Source: Parabacteroides faecis
GTDB taxonomy: Bacteria > Bacteroidota > Bacteroidia > Bacteroidales > Tannerellaceae
NCBI RefSeq assembly: GCF_014647375.1
Contig: NZ_BMPB01000001.1
Coordinates: 186,001 to 250,000 of the forward strand
Length of the DNA stretch: 64,000 nt
Reading direction: 5' to 3'
Shown here: one piece after another, positions 34,574 through 43,552 of the stretch
Numbering within the stretch: the first letter of the stretch is position 1
Layout of the letters: the number at the start of each line of letters is the position of its first letter
Translations under genes and position numbers: made by a program
Notes under the pieces: model-generated
Database searches by the model: none
What the model saw: the letters and a program-made list of their open reading frames with translations, nothing else
Told to the model about the DNA's origin: nothing

Positions 34574-36418
34574 TTAATATTTGAATACACGGTACGAATG
34601 AGGCATAAGCGTCAGGCGGAACCTTTTGGACGAAGTTTCTTCACTCACCGGAACCACAACGGAATCGTCGACGATATCAGTCAGTTGCTTTATTCCCTCA
34701 TCTGTGATCACCCGGATCGTGACAGGCTCATCATTGAATGATTCCACAATGAATGTCCCGTTATCATAAAGAAACAGGCTCACTTTGGACGGTGCCTCGA
34801 TACGCACAGGCAGATCCTGGCTCATCACCCGGCGGAATATATTCAGTACGCCTTCGGGAAGATCGTATAGACTTCCCATATCGTCCGGAATAGTGATCAC
34901 GTACAAACTACCTTTCGAATAAAGAGCCCGAAGCAACATCGGATATCCACTGACACCACCTTTGAGAGGACGCCCGGCACTTGCCAGCTCCCAGGCATCG
35001 TTTGTCTGGTAGCGAACCTGAGGAATCAACAGGTCACGACCGGATTTACCCAAAGACCCGAAATCATTCACCAATGCTTTCAGATCTGAACAACGCAATT
35101 CAGCAATCTCGGCGATCTGTTCCGGTATAGCTTTCAACAGGTTACTGGTAATCACTATATCTCCGCCTTTCTGTAACTGGGCCTTCATCTTTGGAAGCAG
35201 CACCGGATCATATTTAGCCTGTTCAGTCAGCAAAACGACTTGCTGATCTGTCGGAAATTCGGGATACATATCCATCGGCAGGCCGATCATTCCCAGATAA
35301 TTCGGAAGAAAGTCATCCCCCAGCGAATGATAAGGTTTGTAAGACTTAATCCCGATCGGCTTCCCGAGCTTATGGACAAACTTATCTATTTGTTCGAAAG
35401 TCACACCGGCTGCACGGGCAATCGTAGTTGGCTGCACCTGTTGTCCGGCGGCTGATCTGACCGGCTTCATCATCTCATCGTAATTAAAACTGGTCCCTTG
35501 TCCCTGCCAGGGAGTACGGTGCTCCGGTTTGATCTTTACATCCAGCAGTTGGTTATAGGCAAAAAGGATCATTTCAGGGGCTTTGGCGAACATGGTCAGC
35601 CAAAGTTGTTCAGCATACCGGTCCATCCCCAGTTCGGAACCACCGGCATCCACCCAACCACCTCCGTTATGACCGGGGCGCAGATTCTCATAATACCGAA
35701 CCACGTTATAGCTCAGGTAATTTTGCAAATGCTGTGCATTACCCGGATCACGGGTTTCCGTTCCGGTCCATACACCGTCAAACAACCGGGGACCGTTCTT
35801 CAGATCGAATCCCAATCCCTGGAAATGATCGTACCAGTTCGGATATTTGATAATCACCTTTACATTCGGATTGACTTTCTTTGCCGGTTTCAGAACCAAC
35901 GTCTGACCGGCTTCAGTCATCAGTTTAGTGCGGTAATCACTCCAGCTCTGACTGCCTTTGGCCTTGATTTCTATATCCGATTTACAGCTGGTAAAGAAGA
36001 AATCATCCAGGATAAAGTCATCGAAATGCCTGGCTGTATGTTCAGCTATCTCCTGTACCATCTTCCGATGTTCGGGATCGGAATAACAGAAGGTTTCAAA
36101 GTTATTCGCTTCATTGATCGTATAGGTGATGCCGCCACCCACTTCGATTCCCCGATCAAGGAAGTACTTCTTTGCCTGTTCCAGGGTTTCATCGGGAACG
36201 ATCAACAGGTCACGGTGCGTCTCCAAATAGATTTTATCGACCTTTACCTGTTGAGAGATTATATTCCAGGTGGAATCCAGCCACGCAAGATCTTTCATCT
36301 TCTCTACCTCATATGCACGGGTATAAACCGAGACTTTGAAGCTCCGGTAATTACCGGCAAAAATGGAAGAAGAGATCAGCAATGCTGACAGAAGATAATA
36401 TATTCGTTTCATATTCAT
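34574..36418 (-). CDS. Unrecognised exported protein, candidate glycoside hydrolase
   Basis: A 614-residue exported protein (signal peptide to about residue 22) that I cannot place in a family. Residues about 25-330 alternate strands and helices like a TIM barrel and hold clustered acids (DDFILDDFFF, Asp133-Asp139; Glu221 in WTGTETRDPG; GGWVDAGGSELG). About 355-530 looks like an alpha/beta, glutamine-amidotransferase-like domain, and the last 70 residues are a small beta-sandwich. This three-part layout resembles GH42-type enzymes. It lies in the middle of the hydrolase operon (13 bases from GH31, 23 from GH9). It may supply a missing side-chain activity, such as fucose or arabinose removal; this is speculative. 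Confidence 0.7.
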   Translation of the reverse strand: MNMKRIYYLLSALLISSSIFAGNYRSFKVSVYTRAYEVEKMKDLAWLDSTWNIISQQVKVDKIYLETHRDLLIVPDETLEQAKKYFLDRGIEVGGGITYTINEANNFETFCYSDPEHRKMVQEIAEHTARHFDDFILDDFFFTSCKSDIEIKAKGSQSWSDYRTKLMTEAGQTLVLKPAKKVNPNVKVIIKYPNWYDHFQGLGFDLKNGPRLFDGVWTGTETRDPGNAQHLQNYLSYNVVRYYENLRPGHNGGGWVDAGGSELGMDRYAEQLWLTMFAKAPEMILFAYNQLLDVKIKPEHRTPWQGQGTSFNYDEMMKPVRSAAGQQVQPTTIARAAGVTFEQIDKFVHKLGKPIGIKSYKPYHSLGDDFLPNYLGMIGLPMDMYPEFPTDQQVVLLTEQAKYDPVLLPKMKAQLQKGGDIVITSNLLKAIPEQIAEIAELRCSDLKALVNDFGSLGKSGRDLLIPQVRYQTNDAWELASAGRPLKGGVSGYPMLLRALYSKGSLYVITIPDDMGSLYDLPEGVLNIFRRVMSQDLPVRIEAPSKVSLFLYDNGTFIVESFNDEPVTIRVITDEGIKQLTDIVDDSVVVPVSEETSSKRFRLTLMPHSYRVFKY

Positions 36419-36441
36419 TGAAATAAATGCGTTTTACAATC

Positions 36442-38964
36442 CTATTTTTCATTTAGTATCTTCCGGGCAGCCAACACCATATACATAAAGTAAGAAGCCT
36501 CGCCCCCCATACAATACTCACCTTCCTGCCAGATGAACGGATACGGCACCAGTTCCGGCAGGTCGGGACGGATCAGGACTGTTCCCGGAGTAACTCCACC
36601 CGGTATATAAGAACCATCGGCGCGATTCACCCCATAAGCCACTGTTGCCGAATTCGCTCCGATACCGGAAGCAAAAGAGACCGTGTTACTTCCCGGATGG
36701 CAGCCCAGGATAAAGTTGATTGCATTGAAAATATAGTCTGGAGTGAACAGATCAGGATAAGCATCCTGCAGGAAGCAGTAATAATAGCCTAGCGTCTGCA
36801 CATCCCAGGAACCAGAACTCAGGTTTCCACGATCTTCAGGTACGCCGTATGGAGTCTGCAACTTCATTTTCTCATACTGGTCACGAACGGTAACCAATGC
36901 TTTACGGATAGACTGCGAGAATTTCTTATCATTCACCGCTTTATCGAAACGACCGATAAACCAGCCGAGACGATCGATGTGCTGAACGATATAATCCTGT
37001 TCGGCCAGCACATATTCCTTATAGGAATTATCGCCGGTTGTCAGATACAGTTCGACTGCCGCATGTATTTTAGCTCCTTTGGTCCGCTCATCAGTCCGGG
37101 TGATCCGGTACAGTTCTTTCGCAGCATCCAATGCCTGTGTACTCAATGTATCGTTAAAGTTTTTCAAAACCCGGGAGATTGCTGACAACTGGGCAGCAGT
37201 CGTCAGTTCGCGATACGGGTTATCCTCTGTGAATACCCAACGATCGTCTTCATTTCCAGTCACATTGTCGGTGTGGGCACTGGCATCTCCCAGATGGACA
37301 TACTGGCGGACACTGTTACAGATAATCCCGCGGTAAAGACGTCCGAGAGCACGATAACCTGCCACAACGGTCAATGCACCGTTCTCCACCTGCTGCAATA
37401 AATCCGGTTTGCCGTCCGGCTGATGAATTTCGGTAACCCTTTTATGATGGTCGATCGTTGTCGCGTCGTAATCGATACCGAAATGTTCATACGCCAATGC
37501 CAGGATATAAGCCTCTCCCGCCTGCGATTCCACGCGGAGGTCATAGTCACCGGCATCATGCCAGCCACCGATGGTCAGACCGGGTACGATATCACCCGGC
37601 TGGTATTTAGTAAGTGTAGACGCACCTGAAGAATATCCGTCGATATGGCTCAGGTTCACAGGAGCCATACGGGCATCATCCATATGACAAAGGTCATGCC
37701 AGACACGGTATTTTTCGTTCACCCGCATATGACACATCTGGATCGGCAGGAAGTACTCCAGTTCCGGCTGCCAGACGCCACGTTCATAAACGTCTTCGGC
37801 AATACGGAATACAGGAGAAACGGATTCACCGTAACGAACCTGATACAAACCTTCTTCCCGGATAGACGAAAAGTCGAAACGGAGATAGTTGTACCGCAAG
37901 AATTTACCCCATTCCTGTACCGGTCCGTCCAGGATAAGCTCTTCACCTGCATCCGTAATTTTATAAAGAGCCGGTTCACCGATCTGCTTATCACGGCTAT
38001 CCAGTTCGATCACAGCCATCTTCGGCTGATCCGGATGGTAACCGACCTGCGAGGTCTGTACTACCGGCGTATACATCCAGTCTTTTACTACATTCGGAGT
38101 GATCACCCACTTGATCGCATTCCTGGAAACGCCCGCCGGTATCTCTGTCCGCAGAACGAACCAGCCGTTGTTATGATTCATACGTCCGTCATAGAGGATC
38201 AGGTCTCCGATTTCTGAACGGACCGTCACTTTGTTGTAAGGATCAGCCGGATTCATGGTGAATTTCTTACCGTGGGCATAAGGGGCGGCTATGATATCGT
38301 CGGCAATCATCGGGTTGTAGGTGCCGTCACCCAAAAGATGTTTCAGGTCGACCTTTCCTTCCGGATTAAAGTTACCGAGCCATTGGGTATTCGATTCGCA
38401 GGAGATTGTCGGACCATTCGCCTGTGCAGGAAAAATACCGGCCTTGTGATCCATGATCCAGGGTTTTCCCAGAAGGGAACCCGGGTAAAGCTCGAGGTTA
38501 AAACCTATTTTTCCTTCATATTTCTGAGGGACGGGGGTATCCAGATCGACTGTTACGATGACATTGTCACCCTCTCCTGCTACACGGATCGTGTACTGGA
38601 ATACAAAATCCGGATAAAGGGTCGGGTTAAAACCTGTCATGTGCCTGGACGAATCGGGATAACTTAACGTAACAGTTATACTGTTATCCGCCTCATTCAC
38701 CTGGCGGCTCCGCAGAACGGGAAGCGGTTGCCATTGCCCCTGAGAGGTCTCCAGACGGATATCGCCACTGGCAGCCACACGGTTGTTGTTCATAATAATA
38801 GTTACGCCGGTTTGTTTGCCCTCCGGATAGACATCGCTGAAAGCCATTACATCTACACCTTCATTACGAAGATAACCGGCAGGATCGAGTTTGAATTCCT
38901 GCGCCTGAAGAGGGTGGAATTGTATCAATGCTAATAAGCCGATGCTTGTCAATATGTTCTTCAT
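36442..38964 (-). CDS. GH9 glucanase with N-terminal Ig-like domain, copy A
   Basis: An 840-residue exported GH9 protein (signal peptide ending PLQAQ). An N-terminal beta-sandwich region (to about 320) precedes the CelD_N-type Ig-like domain that begins VQTSQVGYHPDQPK. The (alpha/alpha)6 barrel contains GGWHDAGDYDLRVESQAG, which holds the catalytic Asp pair, then HQPDGKPDLLQQVENG, FILGCHPGSNTVSFASG and, near the C-terminus, EYCMGGEASYFMY with Glu822 as a candidate proton donor. It would cut beta-1,4-glucan backbones. It is a paralogue of the next gene upstream. The signal peptide lacks a lipobox, so the enzyme is probably periplasmic. Confidence 0.9.
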   Translation of the reverse strand: MKNILTSIGLLALIQFHPLQAQEFKLDPAGYLRNEGVDVMAFSDVYPEGKQTGVTIIMNNNRVAASGDIRLETSQGQWQPLPVLRSRQVNEADNSITVTLSYPDSSRHMTGFNPTLYPDFVFQYTIRVAGEGDNVIVTVDLDTPVPQKYEGKIGFNLELYPGSLLGKPWIMDHKAGIFPAQANGPTISCESNTQWLGNFNPEGKVDLKHLLGDGTYNPMIADDIIAAPYAHGKKFTMNPADPYNKVTVRSEIGDLILYDGRMNHNNGWFVLRTEIPAGVSRNAIKWVITPNVVKDWMYTPVVQTSQVGYHPDQPKMAVIELDSRDKQIGEPALYKITDAGEELILDGPVQEWGKFLRYNYLRFDFSSIREEGLYQVRYGESVSPVFRIAEDVYERGVWQPELEYFLPIQMCHMRVNEKYRVWHDLCHMDDARMAPVNLSHIDGYSSGASTLTKYQPGDIVPGLTIGGWHDAGDYDLRVESQAGEAYILALAYEHFGIDYDATTIDHHKRVTEIHQPDGKPDLLQQVENGALTVVAGYRALGRLYRGIICNSVRQYVHLGDASAHTDNVTGNEDDRWVFTEDNPYRELTTAAQLSAISRVLKNFNDTLSTQALDAAKELYRITRTDERTKGAKIHAAVELYLTTGDNSYKEYVLAEQDYIVQHIDRLGWFIGRFDKAVNDKKFSQSIRKALVTVRDQYEKMKLQTPYGVPEDRGNLSSGSWDVQTLGYYYCFLQDAYPDLFTPDYIFNAINFILGCHPGSNTVSFASGIGANSATVAYGVNRADGSYIPGGVTPGTVLIRPDLPELVPYPFIWQEGEYCMGGEASYFMYMVLAARKILNEK

Positions 38965-39005
38965 GATATGTATTCTTTTATATGTTGGTATCTGTTTGTT
39001 AGCCT

Positions 39006-41534
39006 TTATTTATTTCCCAATAACTGACGGGCGGCGAGTACCAGGAACATATAGTGCGAGGAACCTCCTCCCATCACATATTCTGTCTGTTGCCAGAGGA
39101 AAGGGAAAGTCAACAGTTCGGGGAAGTCGGGACGGATCATGGCAGTCCCGGAGATCACACCACCGGGGATATAAGACCAATCTGCACGGTTCAATCCATA
39201 GGCTACCGTTGCCGAATTGGCTCCCACACCCGAAGCGAAGGAGGCGGTATTGCTGCCCGGATGACAACCCAGCACGAAGTTGAGCGCGCTGTAAAGCAAC
39301 TCCGGCCCGAACAGGTCAGGGTAAGCCTGCACGAGAAAATATTGTTGATAGCCGAACGACTGGATATCCCAGCCTGCTCCCCAAATGCTCGGCTTATAAG
39401 GGACGCCATACGGGGTTTCCTTTTTCTGTTCTTCCAGTTCACGGCGGAAAGCGGCGAGTGCCTTGCGTATGTTCTCTGTAAATTTTTTATCCTTGATGGC
39501 CTGATCGGCGCGTCCGATAAACCAGCCTGTACGGGCGATGTTATCAACGATCAGTTTCTGTTGGCCAAGGATATATTTTTTGTATCCATCCTCGTGAGTT
39601 GCCAGATAAAGTTCTACGGCAGCCTGTAACTTATTTATTTCCGAACGATCGGTCACACGAGTCCGATCAAACAATTCGCGGGCGGCCTGCAAAGATTGTA
39701 CGCTCAGGGTATCGTTGAAGCCTTTCAACACACGGGAGACGGTAGCCAGGGCGGCGGCAGTGCTTAATTCGCGGGAAGGGTTATCTTCGGTGAATACCCA
39801 GCGGTCGTCGGCATTACCGATCACATTGTCGGTCATGGCACCGGCATCGCCCAGCATGACATACTGGCGCAGGTCGGTGCAAATAATTCCACGATACAGG
39901 CGGCCCAGGGCACGATAGCCTCCCACTACGGTTAAGGCACCATTCTCGACCTGTTGTAACAGGTCCGGTTTACCATCCGGCTGATGGATCTCGGTAATCC
40001 GGTTATGATGATCGATGGAGGTGACATCATAATCCTCGCGAAAAGCCTCATAAGCCAATGCCAGGATATAAGATTCACCGGCTTGCGATTCTACGCGCAG
40101 GTCGAAATCACCCGCGTCATGCCATCCGCCGATATTTAATCCCGGAACGATATCCCCCGGGGCATACTTTGTCAAAGTAGAAGCATTCTGCGTATATCCG
40201 TCGATATGATTCAGGGCGGGAGCCATACGGGCATCGTCCAAATGACAATAGTCGTGCCATACCCGATATTTTTCGTTCACCCGCATGTGGCACATTTGTA
40301 CCGGAAGAAAATATTCCAGGACCGGCTGCCATACGCCCCGTTCATAGATATTCCGGGCGATGCGGAAAACAGAAGAGACCGAGTTTCCGTAACGAATCCG
40401 GTAAAGCCCTTCCTCCTTCACGTCCGTGAAATCAAATTTAAGATAGTTGTAACGCAGGAAGTTTCCCCACGGCTGTGGGGCTACGGCATGGATTTTCTCC
40501 TCTCCTTTTGCCGTAAGACGGTATAATATAGCTTCAGGACGTGCGCTATCGCGGCTATCCAACTCGATTATCGCCTCTTTCGGCTGCGCCGGGTGGTAAC
40601 CGACCTGTGAAGTCTGGATAACAGGCGTATACAGCCAATCTTTTACTACATTCGGAGTGATAGTCCAGCAGACAGCGCCTTTCGTCACTCCGGCAGGAAT
40701 TTCGCTGCGGACGACAAACCAACCGTTATTATGGTTCATACGTCCGTCGTATAATTTTAATTCTGTGTTTTCCGATAAGATGGTAAATTTGTTGTAAGCA
40801 TCGTCAGGGCGGACGGTGAAACAATGTCCAACCGCATAAGGTTCGGCTATCAGATCGTCGGCGACGATGGGATTATAAGATGAACCGTCTCCCGCCAGCT
40901 GTTTCCGGTCAGCCAAGAGGCCGCTTTCTTTCGTAAAAGAACAGTAATCACCTGTATGCTGATGATTGGAACGTACATTTAAAGTAGGTCCGTTAGGCTG
41001 TTGTGGAAAAATACCGTCCTGTTCATCCATGATCCAGGGTTTGCCGAAAAGATCGCCCGGAAAAAGTTCGAGATTAAAACCGACCTTACCTGCGAAGTCT
41101 GCCGGGATAGGTCCGTCGAGGTCGACTGTCACTACGATATTCCCGCCTTTCCCTTCTACACGGACCGTATAATTGAATTGGAGGTCAGGGTAGATCATCG
41201 GATTAAAACCTGTCATATGACGGGAAGAATCGGGATAGGAAAGTCGCGTGATGATCGTGTTGGAAGTATTATCTACAATGCGATCCAGTTGTTTTGGCAC
41301 CGGCTGCCATTGTCCCGGTGTTGCTTCGAGACGGATATCACCGTTGGTAGCGATCCGGTTACCATGCATGATAAGGCTGACGCCTCCCTGATGGCCTTCG
41401 GGATAGAAATCGTTGAACGACATTACATCTACTCCCCCGTTGTTGAAGTATCCGGATGAATTGAGCTTGAACTCCTGAGCCGTCAAGGAGAAGACAGAAG
41501 CCAGTAAATATATGCCGATAAGTGTTCGTTTCAT
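39006..41534 (-). CDS. GH9 glucanase paralogue, copy B
   Basis: About 842 residues from ATG 41534, where a proper signal peptide begins (MKRTLIGIYLLASVFSLTAQ). Nineteen further in-frame codons upstream are not needed. The domain order and most motifs match copy A (FNDFYPEGHQGG, QTSQVGYHPAQPK, GGWHDAGDFDLRVESQAG, FVLGCHPGSN). At the C-terminus the segment reads EYVMGGGSSHYMF, so the Glu present in copy A at this place is Gly. Either the catalytic acid is the shared Glu of EY.MGG, or copy B has altered activity. It is the first gene of the hydrolase sub-operon, behind a 290-base gap with direct repeats. Confidence 0.9.
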   Translation of the reverse strand: MKRTLIGIYLLASVFSLTAQEFKLNSSGYFNNGGVDVMSFNDFYPEGHQGGVSLIMHGNRIATNGDIRLEATPGQWQPVPKQLDRIVDNTSNTIITRLSYPDSSRHMTGFNPMIYPDLQFNYTVRVEGKGGNIVVTVDLDGPIPADFAGKVGFNLELFPGDLFGKPWIMDEQDGIFPQQPNGPTLNVRSNHQHTGDYCSFTKESGLLADRKQLAGDGSSYNPIVADDLIAEPYAVGHCFTVRPDDAYNKFTILSENTELKLYDGRMNHNNGWFVVRSEIPAGVTKGAVCWTITPNVVKDWLYTPVIQTSQVGYHPAQPKEAIIELDSRDSARPEAILYRLTAKGEEKIHAVAPQPWGNFLRYNYLKFDFTDVKEEGLYRIRYGNSVSSVFRIARNIYERGVWQPVLEYFLPVQMCHMRVNEKYRVWHDYCHLDDARMAPALNHIDGYTQNASTLTKYAPGDIVPGLNIGGWHDAGDFDLRVESQAGESYILALAYEAFREDYDVTSIDHHNRITEIHQPDGKPDLLQQVENGALTVVGGYRALGRLYRGIICTDLRQYVMLGDAGAMTDNVIGNADDRWVFTEDNPSRELSTAAALATVSRVLKGFNDTLSVQSLQAARELFDRTRVTDRSEINKLQAAVELYLATHEDGYKKYILGQQKLIVDNIARTGWFIGRADQAIKDKKFTENIRKALAAFRRELEEQKKETPYGVPYKPSIWGAGWDIQSFGYQQYFLVQAYPDLFGPELLYSALNFVLGCHPGSNTASFASGVGANSATVAYGLNRADWSYIPGGVISGTAMIRPDFPELLTFPFLWQQTEYVMGGGSSHYMFLVLAARQLLGNK

Positions 41535-41638
41535 GTGAATAAGATTTAATAAAGACCTATCAATCCCAAATAGCATAATGAAATGCAACAAGTTATTTTA
41601 CCGTCTTTTTGATACGTTAAAAAATATTACCCGGTGAG

Positions 41639-41674
41639 GTAATCTGAAATACATGGTATAGTAATCTGATTTAC
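41639..41674. promoter_or_regulatory. Direct repeats upstream of the GH9 sub-operon
   Basis: GTAATCTGAAATAC (41639-41652) and GTAATCTGATTTAC (41661-41674) differ at two bases and start 22 bases apart, two helical turns. TTACC/GGTAA pairing (41627-41642) and TTTACCC flank them. They lie about 105-140 bases before the GH9 start and look like a tandem activator site, plausibly for the HTCS of this PUL. I could not find a good TAnnTTTG box between them and the gene. Confidence 0.45.
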
Positions 41675-41727
41675 CCGATAGGGCAATGTCATTTTGATAG
41701 TAACGTTTTTCCTCCGCAAAAGGAAAT

Positions 41728-41801
41728 AAAGGGGGTGTTATAGGTCTTTCCTACAACAGACTTTAACACCCCTGCCTCCTCTCCAAAGGGAAGAGTTACT
41801 A
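41728..41801 (-). terminator. Two-hairpin element downstream of susD, copy 2
   Basis: GGGGTGTTA (41732-41740) pairs with TAACACCCC (41764-41772), followed by an imperfect CTCTCC-AAA-GGAAGAG hairpin. The sequence aligns with the element at 24541-24617 over most of its length, including the CCCCT..C.TCC and AAGGGAA blocks and the trailing TTACTACT. It probably dampens read-through from susCD into the hydrolase genes. Confidence 0.55.
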
Positions 41802-41825
41802 CTAAACTACAATAAACACTTACAA

Positions 41826-43526
41826 TCAATAACCAGGATTCTGATCTTCCGGTCCGATCTCCGCATTCGTTAAGATTTCCTGATAAGGAATCGGATAAAG
41901 CATCTTATCCTTGTTATAATCGAATGTACGATAAGTGCGCCAGTCCTGATAAGCAGCATCCGATCCCGGAGCAGTACCTACTCCCTTCGGATATTCCAGG
42001 TTGATAAACTCCTCGATCATTCCGGTACGCTTCAAATCATAAAACAGGCTAAATTCCGCATTGAACTCATGGCGACGTTCCATATTGACGGCAACCATCC
42101 AGGTTTCGGAAGAGTAACCTTTTTCCGCTTTGTATTTCGTGTAATAGGTTTTAGCGTCAGGCACTGCCACTGTTTCAGTCTGCATCGGAATCGGATATTC
42201 AGCATCGCTCAGACTGACCTCATGGTTACCCCAGGCACGTTCGCGTATCTGGCGGATCGCATCCCAACCACTTGTTTCGTCGCCGGTCTGGAAGCTACAT
42301 TCTGCATAATTCAGCAAGATGGCGGCATAACGCAGCAGGTGCATGGTAAACGGCTGGTTGATCGTCGTCCAATAGTCGCAGTTGGCGCGCCAGTATTTCA
42401 AACTGGAGATATTCGGCATATATTCGGAACCAGTCTTCACATTCGGGGCACCGTTTGCACCGATCGTTTGCCCTGTCCAGGGGTTTGTTTCTCCCAAAGC
42501 CACCATAGAGGCAGCACGGCGGCGGTCGCCATCCTCAAACGAGTTGTAACATTCCCAGGAAACAAATAAGGAACCCCAACCGTTATACTCCATCGAAGCG
42601 GCACAATAGCATGCTGTCATATAATGATCTTCCGTTGGCGACCACCCTTGCACACCCGACATGTTATTACCATTGTCTGTCCACATCACTGTGGCAAAGA
42701 CGTCTTCTGTTTGCCATGCTTTTTCAGGATCATACAAATAACTGAAGCATGGAACCAGTGAATAGGTGTTGCTGTCGATTATTTCTTTCAGCAAAGTCTT
42801 AGCTTCGGCATATTTTTCCTGATACATCAGGGCCTCGGCCTGATAACCTAAACAGAAACCTTTTGTTATACGTCCGTATTCGCCATTGATCGGTGTCCAG
42901 TCGAGAACGGAAGCACCAAATGCAAGGTCGTCGATAATCACCTGCCATGTTTCATCTTCCGTATCCGGGCGCGGCTTGGAAGGTGTATTTACATACGTCT
43001 CGCCAGCCATCAGCATGGGCACACGTCCGAAGTTTTTCGCCAGAGCCAGGTAGTTGTAAGCACGGATAGCACGTGCCTGCGCTTCGATCTTCTTCTTGCC
43101 GGCTTCGCCTTCGCTGAAAAGATCGTTGTCCATACTTTCCAGGCCGTCGAGTAAGGTGTTGCAACGGGAAATCGCCTTATAACAGCCTACCCATAAAGAG
43201 AGGAATTCGGAACTGGAAGAGGTCCAATCTTCCGTACAATAGGCTTTATCCCAACCGCTTGCCTGTGTGTCGAGGGTCGGATGGTTCGACAGCATGTATT
43301 GTGGCTTAAAGCCCCACATGGAACCGTCGGCACCGGCCTCGTTGTCTTCTTTGGAGGGATAGAAGGTATCGTAACAACCGATCAGGCCACCTTCCACGTT
43401 GTCTTCACTTTGAAACATGAAGTCGCCCGGCAAAATATCGTAATGGTCTACTTCCAGATAATCCTTACAGCTGTTTGTCGTAAGCAAAAGGAGTAACGAT
43501 AAGGCAGATATAACTATTTTTTTCAT
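41826..43526 (-). CDS. SusD-like outer membrane glycan-binding lipoprotein
   Basis: A 566-residue RagB/SusD-family lipoprotein (lipobox TTNSC, then KDYLEVDHYD, the usual SusD opening). The N-terminal TPR-like helices include ARAIRAYNYLALAKNFGRVP. The C-terminal half contains the ILNYAECSFQTG and DAIRQIRERA motifs and ends in the common Tyr-rich segment (PYQEILTNAEIGPEDQNPGY). It caps the SusC channel and captures glycan at the cell surface. It follows susC by 26 bases. No second surface glycan-binding lipoprotein follows, unlike most xyloglucan loci. Confidence 0.95.
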   Translation of the reverse strand: MKKIVISALSLLLLLTTNSCKDYLEVDHYDILPGDFMFQSEDNVEGGLIGCYDTFYPSKEDNEAGADGSMWGFKPQYMLSNHPTLDTQASGWDKAYCTEDWTSSSSEFLSLWVGCYKAISRCNTLLDGLESMDNDLFSEGEAGKKKIEAQARAIRAYNYLALAKNFGRVPMLMAGETYVNTPSKPRPDTEDETWQVIIDDLAFGASVLDWTPINGEYGRITKGFCLGYQAEALMYQEKYAEAKTLLKEIIDSNTYSLVPCFSYLYDPEKAWQTEDVFATVMWTDNGNNMSGVQGWSPTEDHYMTACYCAASMEYNGWGSLFVSWECYNSFEDGDRRRAASMVALGETNPWTGQTIGANGAPNVKTGSEYMPNISSLKYWRANCDYWTTINQPFTMHLLRYAAILLNYAECSFQTGDETSGWDAIRQIRERAWGNHEVSLSDAEYPIPMQTETVAVPDAKTYYTKYKAEKGYSSETWMVAVNMERRHEFNAEFSLFYDLKRTGMIEEFINLEYPKGVGTAPGSDAAYQDWRTYRTFDYNKDKMLYPIPYQEILTNAEIGPEDQNPGY

Positions 43527-43552
43527 AAGACTCGAATTATAAGATTAAATAA

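Noticed and set aside
41535-41591. 19-codon N-terminal extension of GH9 copy B
   Set aside because: The signal peptide begins at ATG 41534; the extension does not look like a leader.
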